From the NCBI GenBank assembly GCA_001800075.1, contig MGUR01000014.1:1-17994 (forward strand): 17,994 nucleotides of DNA. Direction: 5' to 3'. The DNA is from Elusimicrobia bacterium RIFCSPLOWO2_01_FULL_59_12 (GTDB lineage: Bacteria; Elusimicrobiota; Elusimicrobia; 2-01-FULL-59-12). The translations under genes and the position numbers were made by a program. Below are positions 6,103-12,941 of this stretch, one piece after another (position 1 is the stretch's first letter; every line of letters begins with the position of its first letter). The notes beneath the pieces were generated by a model. The model ran no database searches. It was not told the origin of the DNA and was given only the letters and a program-made list of their open reading frames with translations.

Positions 6103-7362
6103 TCAGGGGTGCAGCAGGCTGCAGAGGTGGCCGATCAGGTAGCCGATGTAGGTGCCGACGACGTTGACGGCGACGGCCAGCAGCAGGCCGATCGAGGCCA
6201 GGCGCGGTTGGTATACGCCGGCCACGATCGGAGCGGATGCCGTGCCGCCGATGTTGGCCTGGCTGGCGGCGGCCAGGAAGAACATGGGAACGCGCCGGAG
6301 GTAGCCGTAAGCGGCGAGCAAAAAAGCATGCATGGAAACCCACACGGCCGCCATGACAATCAAAAGAGGCGCTTGAAGGATGTACTGCAGTCTCGCTTTG
6401 GATCCCATCGCGGCCAACAGCAGGTACAAACACGCGTAACCCCAGCGCGAGGCGCCGTATTTTTCCAATCGGGACGCCGGCGTCAGCGACAGCAGGATGC
6501 CGATCAATGTCACGATCAGGAAAGCCCACCCCGCGGGGTTCAGCACGCCGCCCCCGGTCGGCAGCCGGCGGCCCAACGCCAGGCACGCCGCGCCGATCAG
6601 CATGCTCCCGCCGATCAGCCAGAGGGCGTGAATCCAGCGCGGAGCGCGGAGCGCGGAGCGCGGAAGGTTGATATCTTCATGAGAGTTTCCATCTTCCGAA
6701 CTCGCCACACGGCTGGCGAGCGACCGTTGTGTGTCGCTCCGCGTTCCGAGTTCCGCGTTCTGCAGCCGTTGCGCGGCGTCGTCCAAGGCCGAACGGTCGG
6801 CCTTGACCCACCTGTCCCACCGGTCCTGAAAAACCGCCAGCGCGATCATGATTCCCATCCAAAGGTAGGTGATGAGGGTGTCCACGATCACCATGGGCGC
6901 GAAAACGGCCTCCGGCGTCTGCAGGCCTTCTTTGACCGCGAGCATGTTGGCGCTGCCCCCCGTCCAGCTGGCGGAAAGCGCGCCTACTCCTTTCCACGTT
7001 TCCGGAGGGAGCCAGCGGCCGAAAATCGCAAAGGCGCCCACGGCCCCGAGACCGATGCCCAATGAACCCACCGCCAAAGCGCCCAGGGCCGCGGGACCGA
7101 GTCTCAAGATGCTGGGCACGTTGACGTTCAGGAGGAGAAGGATCAGACATCCGGAAAGCAGATAGGTCGTGAGAAAACTGTAGACGGGTGACTTCTCTGG
7201 AAGCACCCCCAGCGTGGAAAGGACCATCGGAAGGAAGTAGCACCAAAACGGAGCGGGGAGATAGTGGAAGAGTCTGAGGCAGGCGGGATTTTTTTCGAGC
7301 TTCAGGATGCCGAGGATCAGACCCCCCAGGGTCAGGGCAAGAAGCGCGGGGTGCGTGATCAC
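6103..7362 (-). CDS. DUF819-family multi-pass membrane protein
   Basis: A 419-residue integral membrane protein with roughly ten hydrophobic segments. DUF819 (YjcL-like) hallmarks are SWTGGSANMLAV at about residues 132-143 in the first half and ASQANIGGTASAPIVAGVY in the second, suggesting an inverted two-bundle transporter-like fold. Family function is not established. It is the last gene of a cluster with an NlpC/P60 endopeptidase and a dipeptide epimerase, and its GTG start overlaps the epimerase stop by 4 bases (GTGA), so coupling is near certain. A role in moving murein peptides or amino acids is an inference from context only. The cytoplasmic loop at about residues 201-243 is unusually long and hydrophilic and is encoded by a repeat element (6637-6763). 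Confidence 0.88.
   Translation of the reverse strand: MITHPALLALTLGGLILGILKLEKNPACLRLFHYLPAPFWCYFLPMVLSTLGVLPEKSPVYSFLTTYLLSGCLILLLLNVNVPSILRLGPAALGALAVGSLGIGLGAVGAFAIFGRWLPPETWKGVGALSASWTGGSANMLAVKEGLQTPEAVFAPMVIVDTLITYLWMGIMIALAVFQDRWDRWVKADRSALDDAAQRLQNAELGTRSDTQRSLASRVASSEDGNSHEDINLPRSALRAPRWIHALWLIGGSMLIGAACLALGRRLPTGGGVLNPAGWAFLIVTLIGILLSLTPASRLEKYGASRWGYACLYLLLAAMGSKARLQYILQAPLLIVMAAVWVSMHAFLLAAYGYLRRVPMFFLAAASQANIGGTASAPIVAGVYQPRLASIGLLLAVAVNVVGTYIGYLIGHLCSLLHP
6637..6763. repeat. Heptamer-array palindromic element within the DUF819 gene
   Basis: The left arm is four perfect tandem copies of gcgcgga (6637-6664). The right arm is four degenerate 7-base units (6736-6763; for example gctccgc, gttccga), which are rotated reverse complements of the left unit. 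The core holds two overlapping 7-bp stems: ctcgcca/tggcgag (6701-6707/6714-6720) and gagcgac/gtcgctc (6718-6724/6733-6739), which exclude each other. It is read through as part of a loop. Seven-base tandem repeats recall the STRR heptamers of cyanobacteria in form only. Confidence 0.75.
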
Positions 7363-8420
7363 ATTCCGATTCCCGCCTTAACGCCGGCCACCGAGAGCCG
7401 GGCGCCGCTGATCCGGAAGCCTCCCCGGCGCGCAGGCTCCTCCACTAGAAATACCGAATCCAGATCGATCCAGTCGAAAGCCCCCGAGCCGCACGCCAGG
7501 TGAACGCTCGCCGCCAGGCCGAGCTTCGATTCTTCCATGCAGCCGATCGCCAGCCGTTTTTTGAAGCGCCGCGCGGTCTGGATGATATCGAGCGCGCCCA
7601 AGAGGCCGCTCTTGGCCAGCTTGATCACGACCCCGTCCGCCGCCTCGGATTCAAAAACCCGCAAGGCATCCGCCGGTGTCAGGACGGTCTCATCCACCAT
7701 CAGCGGCACACGGCTTTTTTTACGGAAAGAGCGCATCAAGGGAAGGTCATGTTTGGGGAACGGCTGTTCGAGAAATTCAAGTTGAACGCGGGCCTTCGCC
7801 AGCCGGTGGACGAAGTCCAGCGCTTGCGACGCGTTCAGGCCCTGGTTGCCGTCGGCGACCAGAGCCGCCCGGGGGACGGCGCGATGCACGGCCAGCACCC
7901 GCTCGGCGTCTTTCTGAGGGGAATCCCCGGCCAATTTGATTTTAAATTTACGGAAGCCTTTCTTCGCGGCGCCTTTGGCGCTTTGATAGAGCTTGGCGGG
8001 GGTTCCGATAGAGAGCGTGAGGTCGGTCTCCACCGAGGTTTGGCGGCCTCCAAGGAATTGATAGAGCGGCTGCTTTTTCCAATGGGTGTAGGCGTCGAGC
8101 AGGGCGCATTCCAAGGCGGCGACCGCCGTCGGGTGGTAAGGCTGCAATCGCCAGCAGGTTTGAATCAACGATCGGTAGTCTTGGATGTCTTTTTCACGCA
8201 CTTCCGGCACCAGTTCTTTAAGCGCCTCCTCCATGTTTTTCTGAGATTCGCCCGGCATGGCGAGGGACGAGGAAGCCTCCCCCACGCCGGCCGTTCCATC
8301 GGAAAGACCCACCGTGACCTGGACGTTGTGGGTCGTTGTTTTTTTGCCCGAGGCGGTGATAAAGGGCTGATGCAGGCGGAAACTGACGGGGGTCATGCGG
8401 ATCGACTGAATCAGAGGCAT
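7359..8420 (-). CDS. L-Ala-D/L-Glu (dipeptide) epimerase, enolase superfamily
   Basis: A 353-residue cytoplasmic enzyme of the muconate-lactonising-enzyme subgroup. It has the N-terminal capping domain (about 1-125) and a barrel with the full catalytic set: KxK at K160/K162, metal ligands D190 (VADGNQG), E218 (LEQPF) and D243 (DET), and the opposite-face base K267 (VIKLAK). The C-terminal GCMEES (293-298) and DLD (319-321) are the substrate-recognition motifs of L-Ala-D/L-Glu epimerases (YcjG, YkfB). The reaction is epimerisation of L-Ala-D-Glu to L-Ala-L-Glu so that murein peptides can be catabolised. The NlpC/P60 gene upstream would generate that dipeptide. The start is ATG 8420 with no evident Shine-Dalgarno; the 81-base gap upstream is a repeat element. 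Confidence 0.93.
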   Translation of the reverse strand: MPLIQSIRMTPVSFRLHQPFITASGKKTTTHNVQVTVGLSDGTAGVGEASSSLAMPGESQKNMEEALKELVPEVREKDIQDYRSLIQTCWRLQPYHPTAVAALECALLDAYTHWKKQPLYQFLGGRQTSVETDLTLSIGTPAKLYQSAKGAAKKGFRKFKIKLAGDSPQKDAERVLAVHRAVPRAALVADGNQGLNASQALDFVHRLAKARVQLEFLEQPFPKHDLPLMRSFRKKSRVPLMVDETVLTPADALRVFESEAADGVVIKLAKSGLLGALDIIQTARRFKKRLAIGCMEESKLGLAASVHLACGSGAFDWIDLDSVFLVEEPARRGGFRISGARLSVAGVKAGIGM

Positions 8421-8430
8421 AATTTATTGA

Positions 8431-8514
8431 GGATGGAGGATAGAGGGTAGAAGATAGTCAAGGAAAACATGGTTAAAAATTCCTCGACGATCCTCCATTT
8501 TCTACCTTCCATCC
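8431..8514. repeat. Heptamer-array palindromic element between nlpC and the epimerase gene
   Basis: The left arm has four 7-base units starting ggatgga, ggataga (8431-8458). The right arm has four units on the opposite strand (8514-8487), beginning ggatgga, aggtaga. Each arm is exactly 28 bases, as in the 6637-6763 element, though the unit sequence differs. The core contains aggaa/ttcct (8461-8465/8480-8484). The right arm runs into the nlpC gene and encodes its last residues and stop. Confidence 0.7.
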
Positions 8515-9557
8515 TCTAGTAATCTCCCGAAGTAGATCACCCGGTCTCCGACGGTCTGGCCGGATTCGACTTTTAAGAACTCCGCCCCGTACTTCTCTTT
8601 GAAAGAGACCTTTCTGACGACCTTTCCCGTCTGCGGCGCTTCCAGAAGGTATTCGCCTCCCGCATAGAGGGTGACGTGAACGATCTTTTCCGGCTTATCC
8701 GCGCTGGCGGAGAAAATAAGATCTGCCGGCAGGAGTTCGCCGCGTTTGAGTTTGGCGGCTTTCATCCATTGCTCGTGAGAGTCGCGGGGGACGGTCAGGC
8801 CGTTGACCCGGTAGGCAAGGTGCACCAGGCCTGAGCAATCCACGCCAAACTTCGTTTGTTTATCGACGAGCGGCTGAGGCGGAGACGCCGCGGCGGTCAG
8901 CCCTCCCCAGAGATAGGCAACGCCCATCATTTTTCCGGCCGAGGAGAGGATCGCCTCCCGGGTAGCGCGTTCCTGCGCGGGGAGCAGTTTCCGTGTGAAG
9001 CTGAAGTTGATGCAGCGGTCGCCCCGGGGCGTCGAGATGACCCACAAATCATCCGTTTTCCCCGCGGGCCGCAGGAAGCTGCCGAGGGATAGCCAGACGT
9101 CCGGCGCCGTTTCCGGTTCCATGGCGATCGTCCAGGTCGATGCGACGACCGCCTCCGCCATGTTCGGAGCCGTGGTCAGATTGACGGCGCGCCGGTCGAT
9201 CCATCCCGGGTAGCCTTCCCATTTTTGATGGTGTGAAAATTCGGGCTGGTCCAAGGCCTCGATCCTCGCCCAGGCCCCCCGGGTCTGGCGCACCCTCACC
9301 CGTTCTCCGTAAAGCGCTTGGGTTTCCCGCTGATCATCTCCCAGCGCGGGAGAGGTCCCCGGATAAACGCTCCACACATCGGCGACCGGAACGATCACGA
9401 CGGCTTTTTGAACGGCGAAGGCGGCGTTCAGGGAGGAAATAAGAAAACCCGCGGCCATGATAAGACCGAAGCGACTCACAGCTGAAACGATACCATTTTG
9501 CAATCTGCGAAAAATAAATGAAGGAATCGGTGATAGCTCGCCATTGTTTTGAACCAC
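8502..9557 (-). CDS. NlpC/P60 murein peptide endopeptidase with SH3b domains (YkfC-like)
   Basis: A protein of up to 351 residues. A signal-type segment (LIMAAGFLISSLNAAFA, to about residue 48) precedes an SH3b domain (about 50-130, with GYPGWIDRRAV), a second SH3-like stretch, and a C40 catalytic domain (about 200-345). The nucleophile is C241 in GVDCSGLVHLAY and the His is H294 in VHVTLYAGG. The third catalytic position is occupied by E306 (LLEAP) where YkfC has His. The predicted role is to cut after D-Glu in L-Ala-gamma-D-Glu-diamino acid peptides outside the cytoplasm, feeding the epimerase. GTG 9557 touches GGGAGG with no spacing, so the start is uncertain; GTG 9479 or ATG 9458 keep the signal peptide. 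The final LEDGR and stop come from a repeat. Confidence 0.88.
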   Translation of the reverse strand: MVQNNGELSPIPSFIFRRLQNGIVSAVSRFGLIMAAGFLISSLNAAFAVQKAVVIVPVADVWSVYPGTSPALGDDQRETQALYGERVRVRQTRGAWARIEALDQPEFSHHQKWEGYPGWIDRRAVNLTTAPNMAEAVVASTWTIAMEPETAPDVWLSLGSFLRPAGKTDDLWVISTPRGDRCINFSFTRKLLPAQERATREAILSSAGKMMGVAYLWGGLTAAASPPQPLVDKQTKFGVDCSGLVHLAYRVNGLTVPRDSHEQWMKAAKLKRGELLPADLIFSASADKPEKIVHVTLYAGGEYLLEAPQTGKVVRKVSFKEKYGAEFLKVESGQTVGDRVIYFGRLLEDGR

Positions 9558-9590
9558 CCTCCCAAACTCCGCAAAGCGGCTTAACCTTCC

Positions 9591-9625
9591 AAAAAGCAGA
9601 ACCCCCGATCTTCCGATCGGGGGTT
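9591..9625 (-). terminator. Intrinsic terminator of the small membrane-protein gene
   Basis: A perfect 11-bp stem AACCCCCGATC/GATCGGGGGTT (9600-9610/9615-9625) with loop TTCC is followed on the minus strand, after four bases, by TTTTT (9595-9591). It lies about 35 bases past the stop of the 9660-9947 gene and isolates it from the nlpC cluster downstream. Confidence 0.8.
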
Positions 9626-9659
9626 CCGGTGTGAATCAAAAAACCACGATAGAGTTCTC

Positions 9660-9947
9660 TTAGTGAGGGAGAAGTCGCTCGTGATGGATCAGCAGGTCCA
9701 GTACGCCCATCAACGTCCCACCCAACAGGCATAGCCATCCCATGATTGGAGAGATGACGCCCACCAGGCCGACGATGTGACGGAGCGTGTCGCCGCCCCC
9801 GATGTCCAACCCGGAGGCCGCCGTGAGAAGGAAGAAAAGGCCCCCTAGACCGACGAGGTCATAGAGCACCTTCTTCACATTCATGCCGGCGTATTTAGCG
9901 AAGAACTGAACGCTTAAGCACGCGATTCCTAGCACAATTATGTGCAT
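9660..9947 (-). CDS. Small membrane protein, function unknown
   Basis: A 95-residue protein with three predicted membrane helices: IIVLGIACLSVQFFA, LYDLVGLGGLFFLLTAA and IVGLVGVISPIMGWLCLLGGTL. It ends in a polar, His-containing tail (HHERLLPH). It carries no motif I recognise. Expression signals are the best in the window: a strong Shine-Dalgarno (AGGAGGTGA, 6 bases before ATG), a TTGACA promoter about 140 bases upstream and a clean terminator. It is therefore a monocistronic, probably well-translated gene. Because the neighbours transcribed in the same direction have their own signals, there is no operon context from which to infer a role. Confidence 0.8.
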   Translation of the reverse strand: MHIIVLGIACLSVQFFAKYAGMNVKKVLYDLVGLGGLFFLLTAASGLDIGGGDTLRHIVGLVGVISPIMGWLCLLGGTLMGVLDLLIHHERLLPH

Positions 9948-9953
9948 CTACCC

Positions 9954-9962
9954 TCACCTCCT
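9954..9962 (-). promoter_or_regulatory. Very strong Shine-Dalgarno of the small membrane protein
   Basis: AGGAGGTGA on the minus strand, 6 bases before ATG 9947, is fully complementary to the 16S rRNA tail. It fixes the start codon and stands out because most genes in this window have weak or no Shine-Dalgarno sequences. Confidence 0.8.
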
Positions 9963-10065
9963 CTTTACGCTCGCGATTCCCTACAAACCTGTACCAGATT
10001 CGCCTGAAACCGCGTCCAGCATCACCTTGGCCAGAGACCTCCATGATGATTTGCTGCCTACTTCC

Positions 10066-10094
10066 CTTCTAACCCCGGATGGGGGGTTTGTCAA
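10066..10094 (-). promoter_or_regulatory. Promoter with a spacer dyad, upstream of the small membrane-protein gene
   Basis: On the minus strand, a consensus TTGACA (10094-10089) and TAGAAG (10071-10066, 4 of 6) are 17 bases apart. The spacer contains an inverted repeat, aacccc/ggggtt (10071-10076/10083-10088), placed where a regulator could grip the promoter. The predicted leader is about 110 bases (9948-10059); I see no tRNA or known riboswitch in it. The rest of the 213-base gap (10095-10160) is AT-rich and holds nothing recognisable. Confidence 0.55.
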
Positions 10095-10160
10095 TCCCCA
10101 TATTGGACCCATAATACAGGGCTGTAATTATCAATTTTGCTTCTAAATATGGAGCAGATT

Positions 10161-10763
10161 CTATTTTTTAGTTTGGGGGGTCGACGGTGAGCCGGAAAGT
10201 TGATTTATTGCGTTATTTAGCATCCGATTGAGCTCCGGATAGTTGCGGGCGACGTCCCGGAGGTCCCCCAGGCGGGCGATACCCTCCTCCACAGCCTCCG
10301 AGGTCTCCCCAAGCTTTTTCACATAGCCTCGGATATAGGCGATCCCTGCCTCCACATACACAGCCGCCGCCTGATGGGCCTGCGCTCGCAGGGTAGAGCG
10401 TTTGACACCCGGGACCCTGCGCAGCATAAGCAGGTCGTCGTAGGCTTCCAACGCTTTGTCGGACGCCGCCTCGGCATGTCCCGCATTCCAGAGATCCAGG
10501 GCCTGGATCAACTCTTCTCGGGCCTGGTCATACGGCTTCTTAATCGGGAAAAGGCTGGTGGGGGTGAGAGGTTCGGTGGACTTCAGGATGATCGATCTGG
10601 GAGGGATGATCCCTTTGGCCTCTGACTCTTGGGTGGAGGTGGTCTGATCGGTTTCCGGGACGTTAATCGTGAAGGTCGATTCCTCTACGGTGCCCCAGAC
10701 GACTCCCGGGAGTCCGAGACAGACCGCTAGGAGGCAGAAATGTTTAGTGCACATCGCCAACAC
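10161..10763 (-). CDS. Secreted helical protein, function unknown
   Basis: A 200-residue protein. A signal peptide (FCLLAVCLGLPGVVWG, cleavage near residue 24) is followed by a Thr/Ser/Pro-rich linker (about 25-75). A helical, Ala-rich domain (about 76-190) follows, with TPR-like character (REELIQALDLWNAGHAEAASDKALEAYDDLL, split over two helices). The tail is SPSTPQTKK. No family is recognised. GTG 10763 is preferred because the predicted transcription start from the symmetric -10 element falls on its G, implying a leaderless mRNA; ATG 10754 would have a 9-base leader and no Shine-Dalgarno. It diverges from aspS and shares its promoter. Confidence 0.72.
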   Translation of the reverse strand: MLAMCTKHFCLLAVCLGLPGVVWGTVEESTFTINVPETDQTTSTQESEAKGIIPPRSIILKSTEPLTPTSLFPIKKPYDQAREELIQALDLWNAGHAEAASDKALEAYDDLLMLRRVPGVKRSTLRAQAHQAAAVYVEAGIAYIRGYVKKLGETSEAVEEGIARLGDLRDVARNYPELNRMLNNAINQLSGSPSTPQTKK

Positions 10764-10769
10764 GGGCGT

Positions 10770-10779
10770 ATTATATAAT
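10770..10779. promoter_or_regulatory. Symmetric bidirectional -10 element (ATTATATAAT)
   Basis: The perfect palindrome ATTATATAAT contains a consensus TATAAT on each strand (plus 10774-10779, minus 10775-10770). It lies in the 25-base gap between aspS and the divergent secreted-protein gene. Both predicted start sites fall at or within a few bases of the start codons (GTG 10763; ATG 10789). No good -35 is visible for either side. Such reciprocal -10 promoters are known in bacteria. Confidence 0.6.
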
Positions 10780-10788
10780 CCATCTTCG

Positions 10789-12555
10789 ATGAAAAGAACC
10801 TCCTATTGTGGTGAATTGAGTAAGAAAGACGCGGGGAAAAGCGTCACTCTCTGCGGCTGGATCCATAGCCGCCGCGATCATGGGGGAGTACTTTTTTGCG
10901 ACCTGCGCGACCGGACGGGCCTGGTTCAGATCGTCTTTAAGCCGGAAAATAAAGAGGTTTTCCAGGCGGCTTCGACGCTGGGGGGTGAATACGTAGTCCA
11001 GGTGTCAGGCCGGGTGACCGAACGGCCCGCGGGCACGCAGAATAAAAACATCGCCACCGGCGAAATTGAACTCGAAGTGGATCCGGCCGGGTTGGTCATC
11101 CTCAATGCGTCCAAGCCGCCGCCGTTTGAGATCTCCGAATACTCCGAAGCGGGAGAAGACGTCCGCCTGCGCTACCGGTACCTCGATCTGCGGCGTCCCA
11201 CCCTGCAAAAGAACATGCGCATGCGGCATGACATCAGCCAGTCCTTCCGCCAGCAGCTCTCGAAGGAAGGATTTCTCGAGATAGAAACGCCTTTCCTGAC
11301 CAAATCGACACCCGAAGGGGCGCGTGACTTCCTGGTCCCCGCCCGGTTGAGCCCGGGCGCTTTCTATGCCTTGCCGCAGAGTCCCCAGCTTTTTAAGCAG
11401 ATCCTGATGGTCGGCGGCTACGATAAATACTTCCAGATCGTCCGTTGTTTCCGGGACGAAGACCTGCGCGCGGACCGCCAGCCGGAGTTCACCCAGGTGG
11501 ACCTCGAGATGTCGTTTGTCGATGAGAAGGATGTCATGGGGGTGGTCGAGCGCTCTGTCGGGGAAGCGTTCCGCGTCGCGACGGGGCAGTCGTTCCCCGG
11601 CCCCGTTCCGCACATGACTTATGATGAAGCGATGAATCGCTACGGCACAGACGCTCCCGACACGCGCTACGGGATGGAGCTGGTCGACTTTTCCGCCATC
11701 GCCAAGACGTGCGGTTTCCAGGTGTTCGCCAAGGCGGTGGAAGCCGGCGGGACCGTGCGCGGGATCCGCGTGGAAAAGGGCGCCGCCTTCTCGCGTAAGG
11801 AGCTGGATGAGCTGACCCAGTGGGTCAACACCCTGGGCGCCAAAGGGCTGGCCTGGATGAAATGGACGGCCGGCGGCGCCGACTCGCCGATCGCAAAATT
11901 TTTTAAGCCCGCCGAGCTCGAGGCCATCCGCAGCGCCGCGCAGGCCAAGGAAGGCGATCTCACCCTGTTCGTCGCCGATGAAGCCGCCCTCGCGTTCAAG
12001 GTGCTGGGCCTCCTGCGCCGCCGCCTGGCGGAGAGCCTTAAACGTATCCCGGCCGGGAAGTGGAATTTTCTCTGGGTGGAAAACTTCCCGTCCTTTGAAT
12101 GGGACGCCGACGCCGAGCGCTGGAACGCGGTGCATCATCCGTTTACCGCGCCGTATCCGGAGCATTGGACAATCATCCGTTCGGGCAAGGAGTTGGATAA
12201 AGTGCGCGCCCGGGCCTACGATTTGGTTTTGAACGGCGTCGAGATCGGGGGCGGGAGCATCCGCATTCACGAGACGAAAAACCAGGAGCTCATATTCGAC
12301 CTTCTCAAAATTCCCAAGGAAACGGCCCGGATGCAATTTGGCTTTCTGCTGGAGGCCCTCGAATATGGCGCCCCTCCGCACGGCGGGTTCGCGCTGGGGC
12401 TTGATCGTTTCGTGGCGCTGTTGTCCGGAGAGACGTCCATCCGCGACGTGATCGCTTTTCCTAAAACCCAGAAGGGGGTGGACTTGCTGTCCAGCGCCCC
12501 ATCACCCGTTTCGGACATCCAGCTGCGCGAGCTCGGCATCAAGCTGAGCTCATGA
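10789..12555 (+). CDS. aspS: Aspartyl-tRNA synthetase, probably non-discriminating (Asp/Asn)
   Basis: 588 residues, the normal bacterial length. An N-terminal OB-fold anticodon domain (to about 105, CGWIHSRRDHGG) leads into the class II core with the flipping-loop segment STPEGARDFLVP, motif 2 FRDEDLRADRQPEF and motif 3 GFALGLDRF. The bacterial GAD insertion lies at about 290-420. H31 (RRDHGG) and G82 (PAGTQN) match the residues I recall as marking the non-discriminating Pseudomonas-type enzyme, so it may charge tRNA-Asn with Asp for amidation by GatCAB. ATG 10789 is chosen over the longer open frame because it begins the OB fold and lies just after the -10 element. No Shine-Dalgarno is present, so the message is probably near-leaderless. 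Confidence 0.95.
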   Translation: MKRTSYCGELSKKDAGKSVTLCGWIHSRRDHGGVLFCDLRDRTGLVQIVFKPENKEVFQAASTLGGEYVVQVSGRVTERPAGTQNKNIATGEIELEVDPAGLVILNASKPPPFEISEYSEAGEDVRLRYRYLDLRRPTLQKNMRMRHDISQSFRQQLSKEGFLEIETPFLTKSTPEGARDFLVPARLSPGAFYALPQSPQLFKQILMVGGYDKYFQIVRCFRDEDLRADRQPEFTQVDLEMSFVDEKDVMGVVERSVGEAFRVATGQSFPGPVPHMTYDEAMNRYGTDAPDTRYGMELVDFSAIAKTCGFQVFAKAVEAGGTVRGIRVEKGAAFSRKELDELTQWVNTLGAKGLAWMKWTAGGADSPIAKFFKPAELEAIRSAAQAKEGDLTLFVADEAALAFKVLGLLRRRLAESLKRIPAGKWNFLWVENFPSFEWDADAERWNAVHHPFTAPYPEHWTIIRSGKELDKVRARAYDLVLNGVEIGGGSIRIHETKNQELIFDLLKIPKETARMQFGFLLEALEYGAPPHGGFALGLDRFVALLSGETSIRDVIAFPKTQKGVDLLSSAPSPVSDIQLRELGIKLSS

Positions 12556-12604
12556 GACCGGTTGTTTGACCATCCGTCGGAGAAATGATAGCTTCAAGAC
12601 CGAT

Positions 12605-12931
12605 ATGTCCCACGGGAAGGGCCCGCTATTTTCCATTCTGATGCTGCTGGCGATGTCGCCAAAGGCCTGGACCCAGGACAAACCGCCGGACACGGCGTAT
12701 CCCACCCGCGATGACCCTCACCCGATTGCCGCGCCGCCGCCCTTCAAAAAGTACAAGGTCTACATCTGGCAGGAGACCGGGGATACGCTCTGGCGGATCG
12801 CCCAGAAAGTCTATGGGGATAAGGACAAATGGCCGCTGATTTATGAAGCCAATCGGGACGTCCTTAAAGACCCCCATAAAATTTATCCAAAACAAGTCTT
12901 GAAAATACCCCCGATCGACTGGCAACCTTAA
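12605..12931 (+). CDS. Small secreted LysM-domain protein
   Basis: 108 residues: a signal peptide (MSHGKGPLFSILMLLAMSPKAWT, cleavage near residue 23), a Pro/Asp-rich linker, then one LysM domain (about 53-105). Its LysM landmarks are GDTLWRIAQKVYGD, WPLIYEANRD and IYPKQVLKIP. It should bind peptidoglycan in the periplasm; no enzymatic domain accompanies it. The frame stays open up to TTG 12566, but ATG 12605 gives a standard signal peptide. A weak TTGACC-17-TAGCTT pair (12566-12594) could make this another near-leaderless start, though read-through from aspS (49-base gap) is equally likely. It ends 10 bases before phoH. Confidence 0.85.
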   Translation: MSHGKGPLFSILMLLAMSPKAWTQDKPPDTAYPTRDDPHPIAAPPPFKKYKVYIWQETGDTLWRIAQKVYGDKDKWPLIYEANRDVLKDPHKIYPKQVLKIPPIDWQP

Positions 12932-12941
12932 GGGCTTCTGA

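Noticed and set aside
6082..7065. Plus-strand open frame opposite the DUF819 gene
   Set aside because: The translation is Gln/Arg/Gly-rich low complexity; the opposite strand has DUF819 motifs and membrane helices.
7500..8450. Plus-strand open frame opposite the epimerase gene
   Set aside because: The complete enolase-superfamily catalytic set is on the minus strand; this frame has no domain.
9940..10146. Possible 68-residue plus-strand gene in the gap upstream of the small membrane protein
   Set aside because: No Shine-Dalgarno or domain; it runs antisense through the promoter and leader of the 9660-9947 gene.
9948..10160. tRNA, riboswitch or other structured RNA gene in the 213-base gap
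   Set aside because: No cloverleaf, CCA end or known riboswitch core could be recognised by eye; only a promoter and leader are supported.
11005..12381. Long open frame on the minus strand opposite aspS
   Set aside because: It mirrors codon bias of aspS in a GC-rich sequence; its translation is Arg/His/Gly-rich with no recognisable domain, while aspS is unambiguous.
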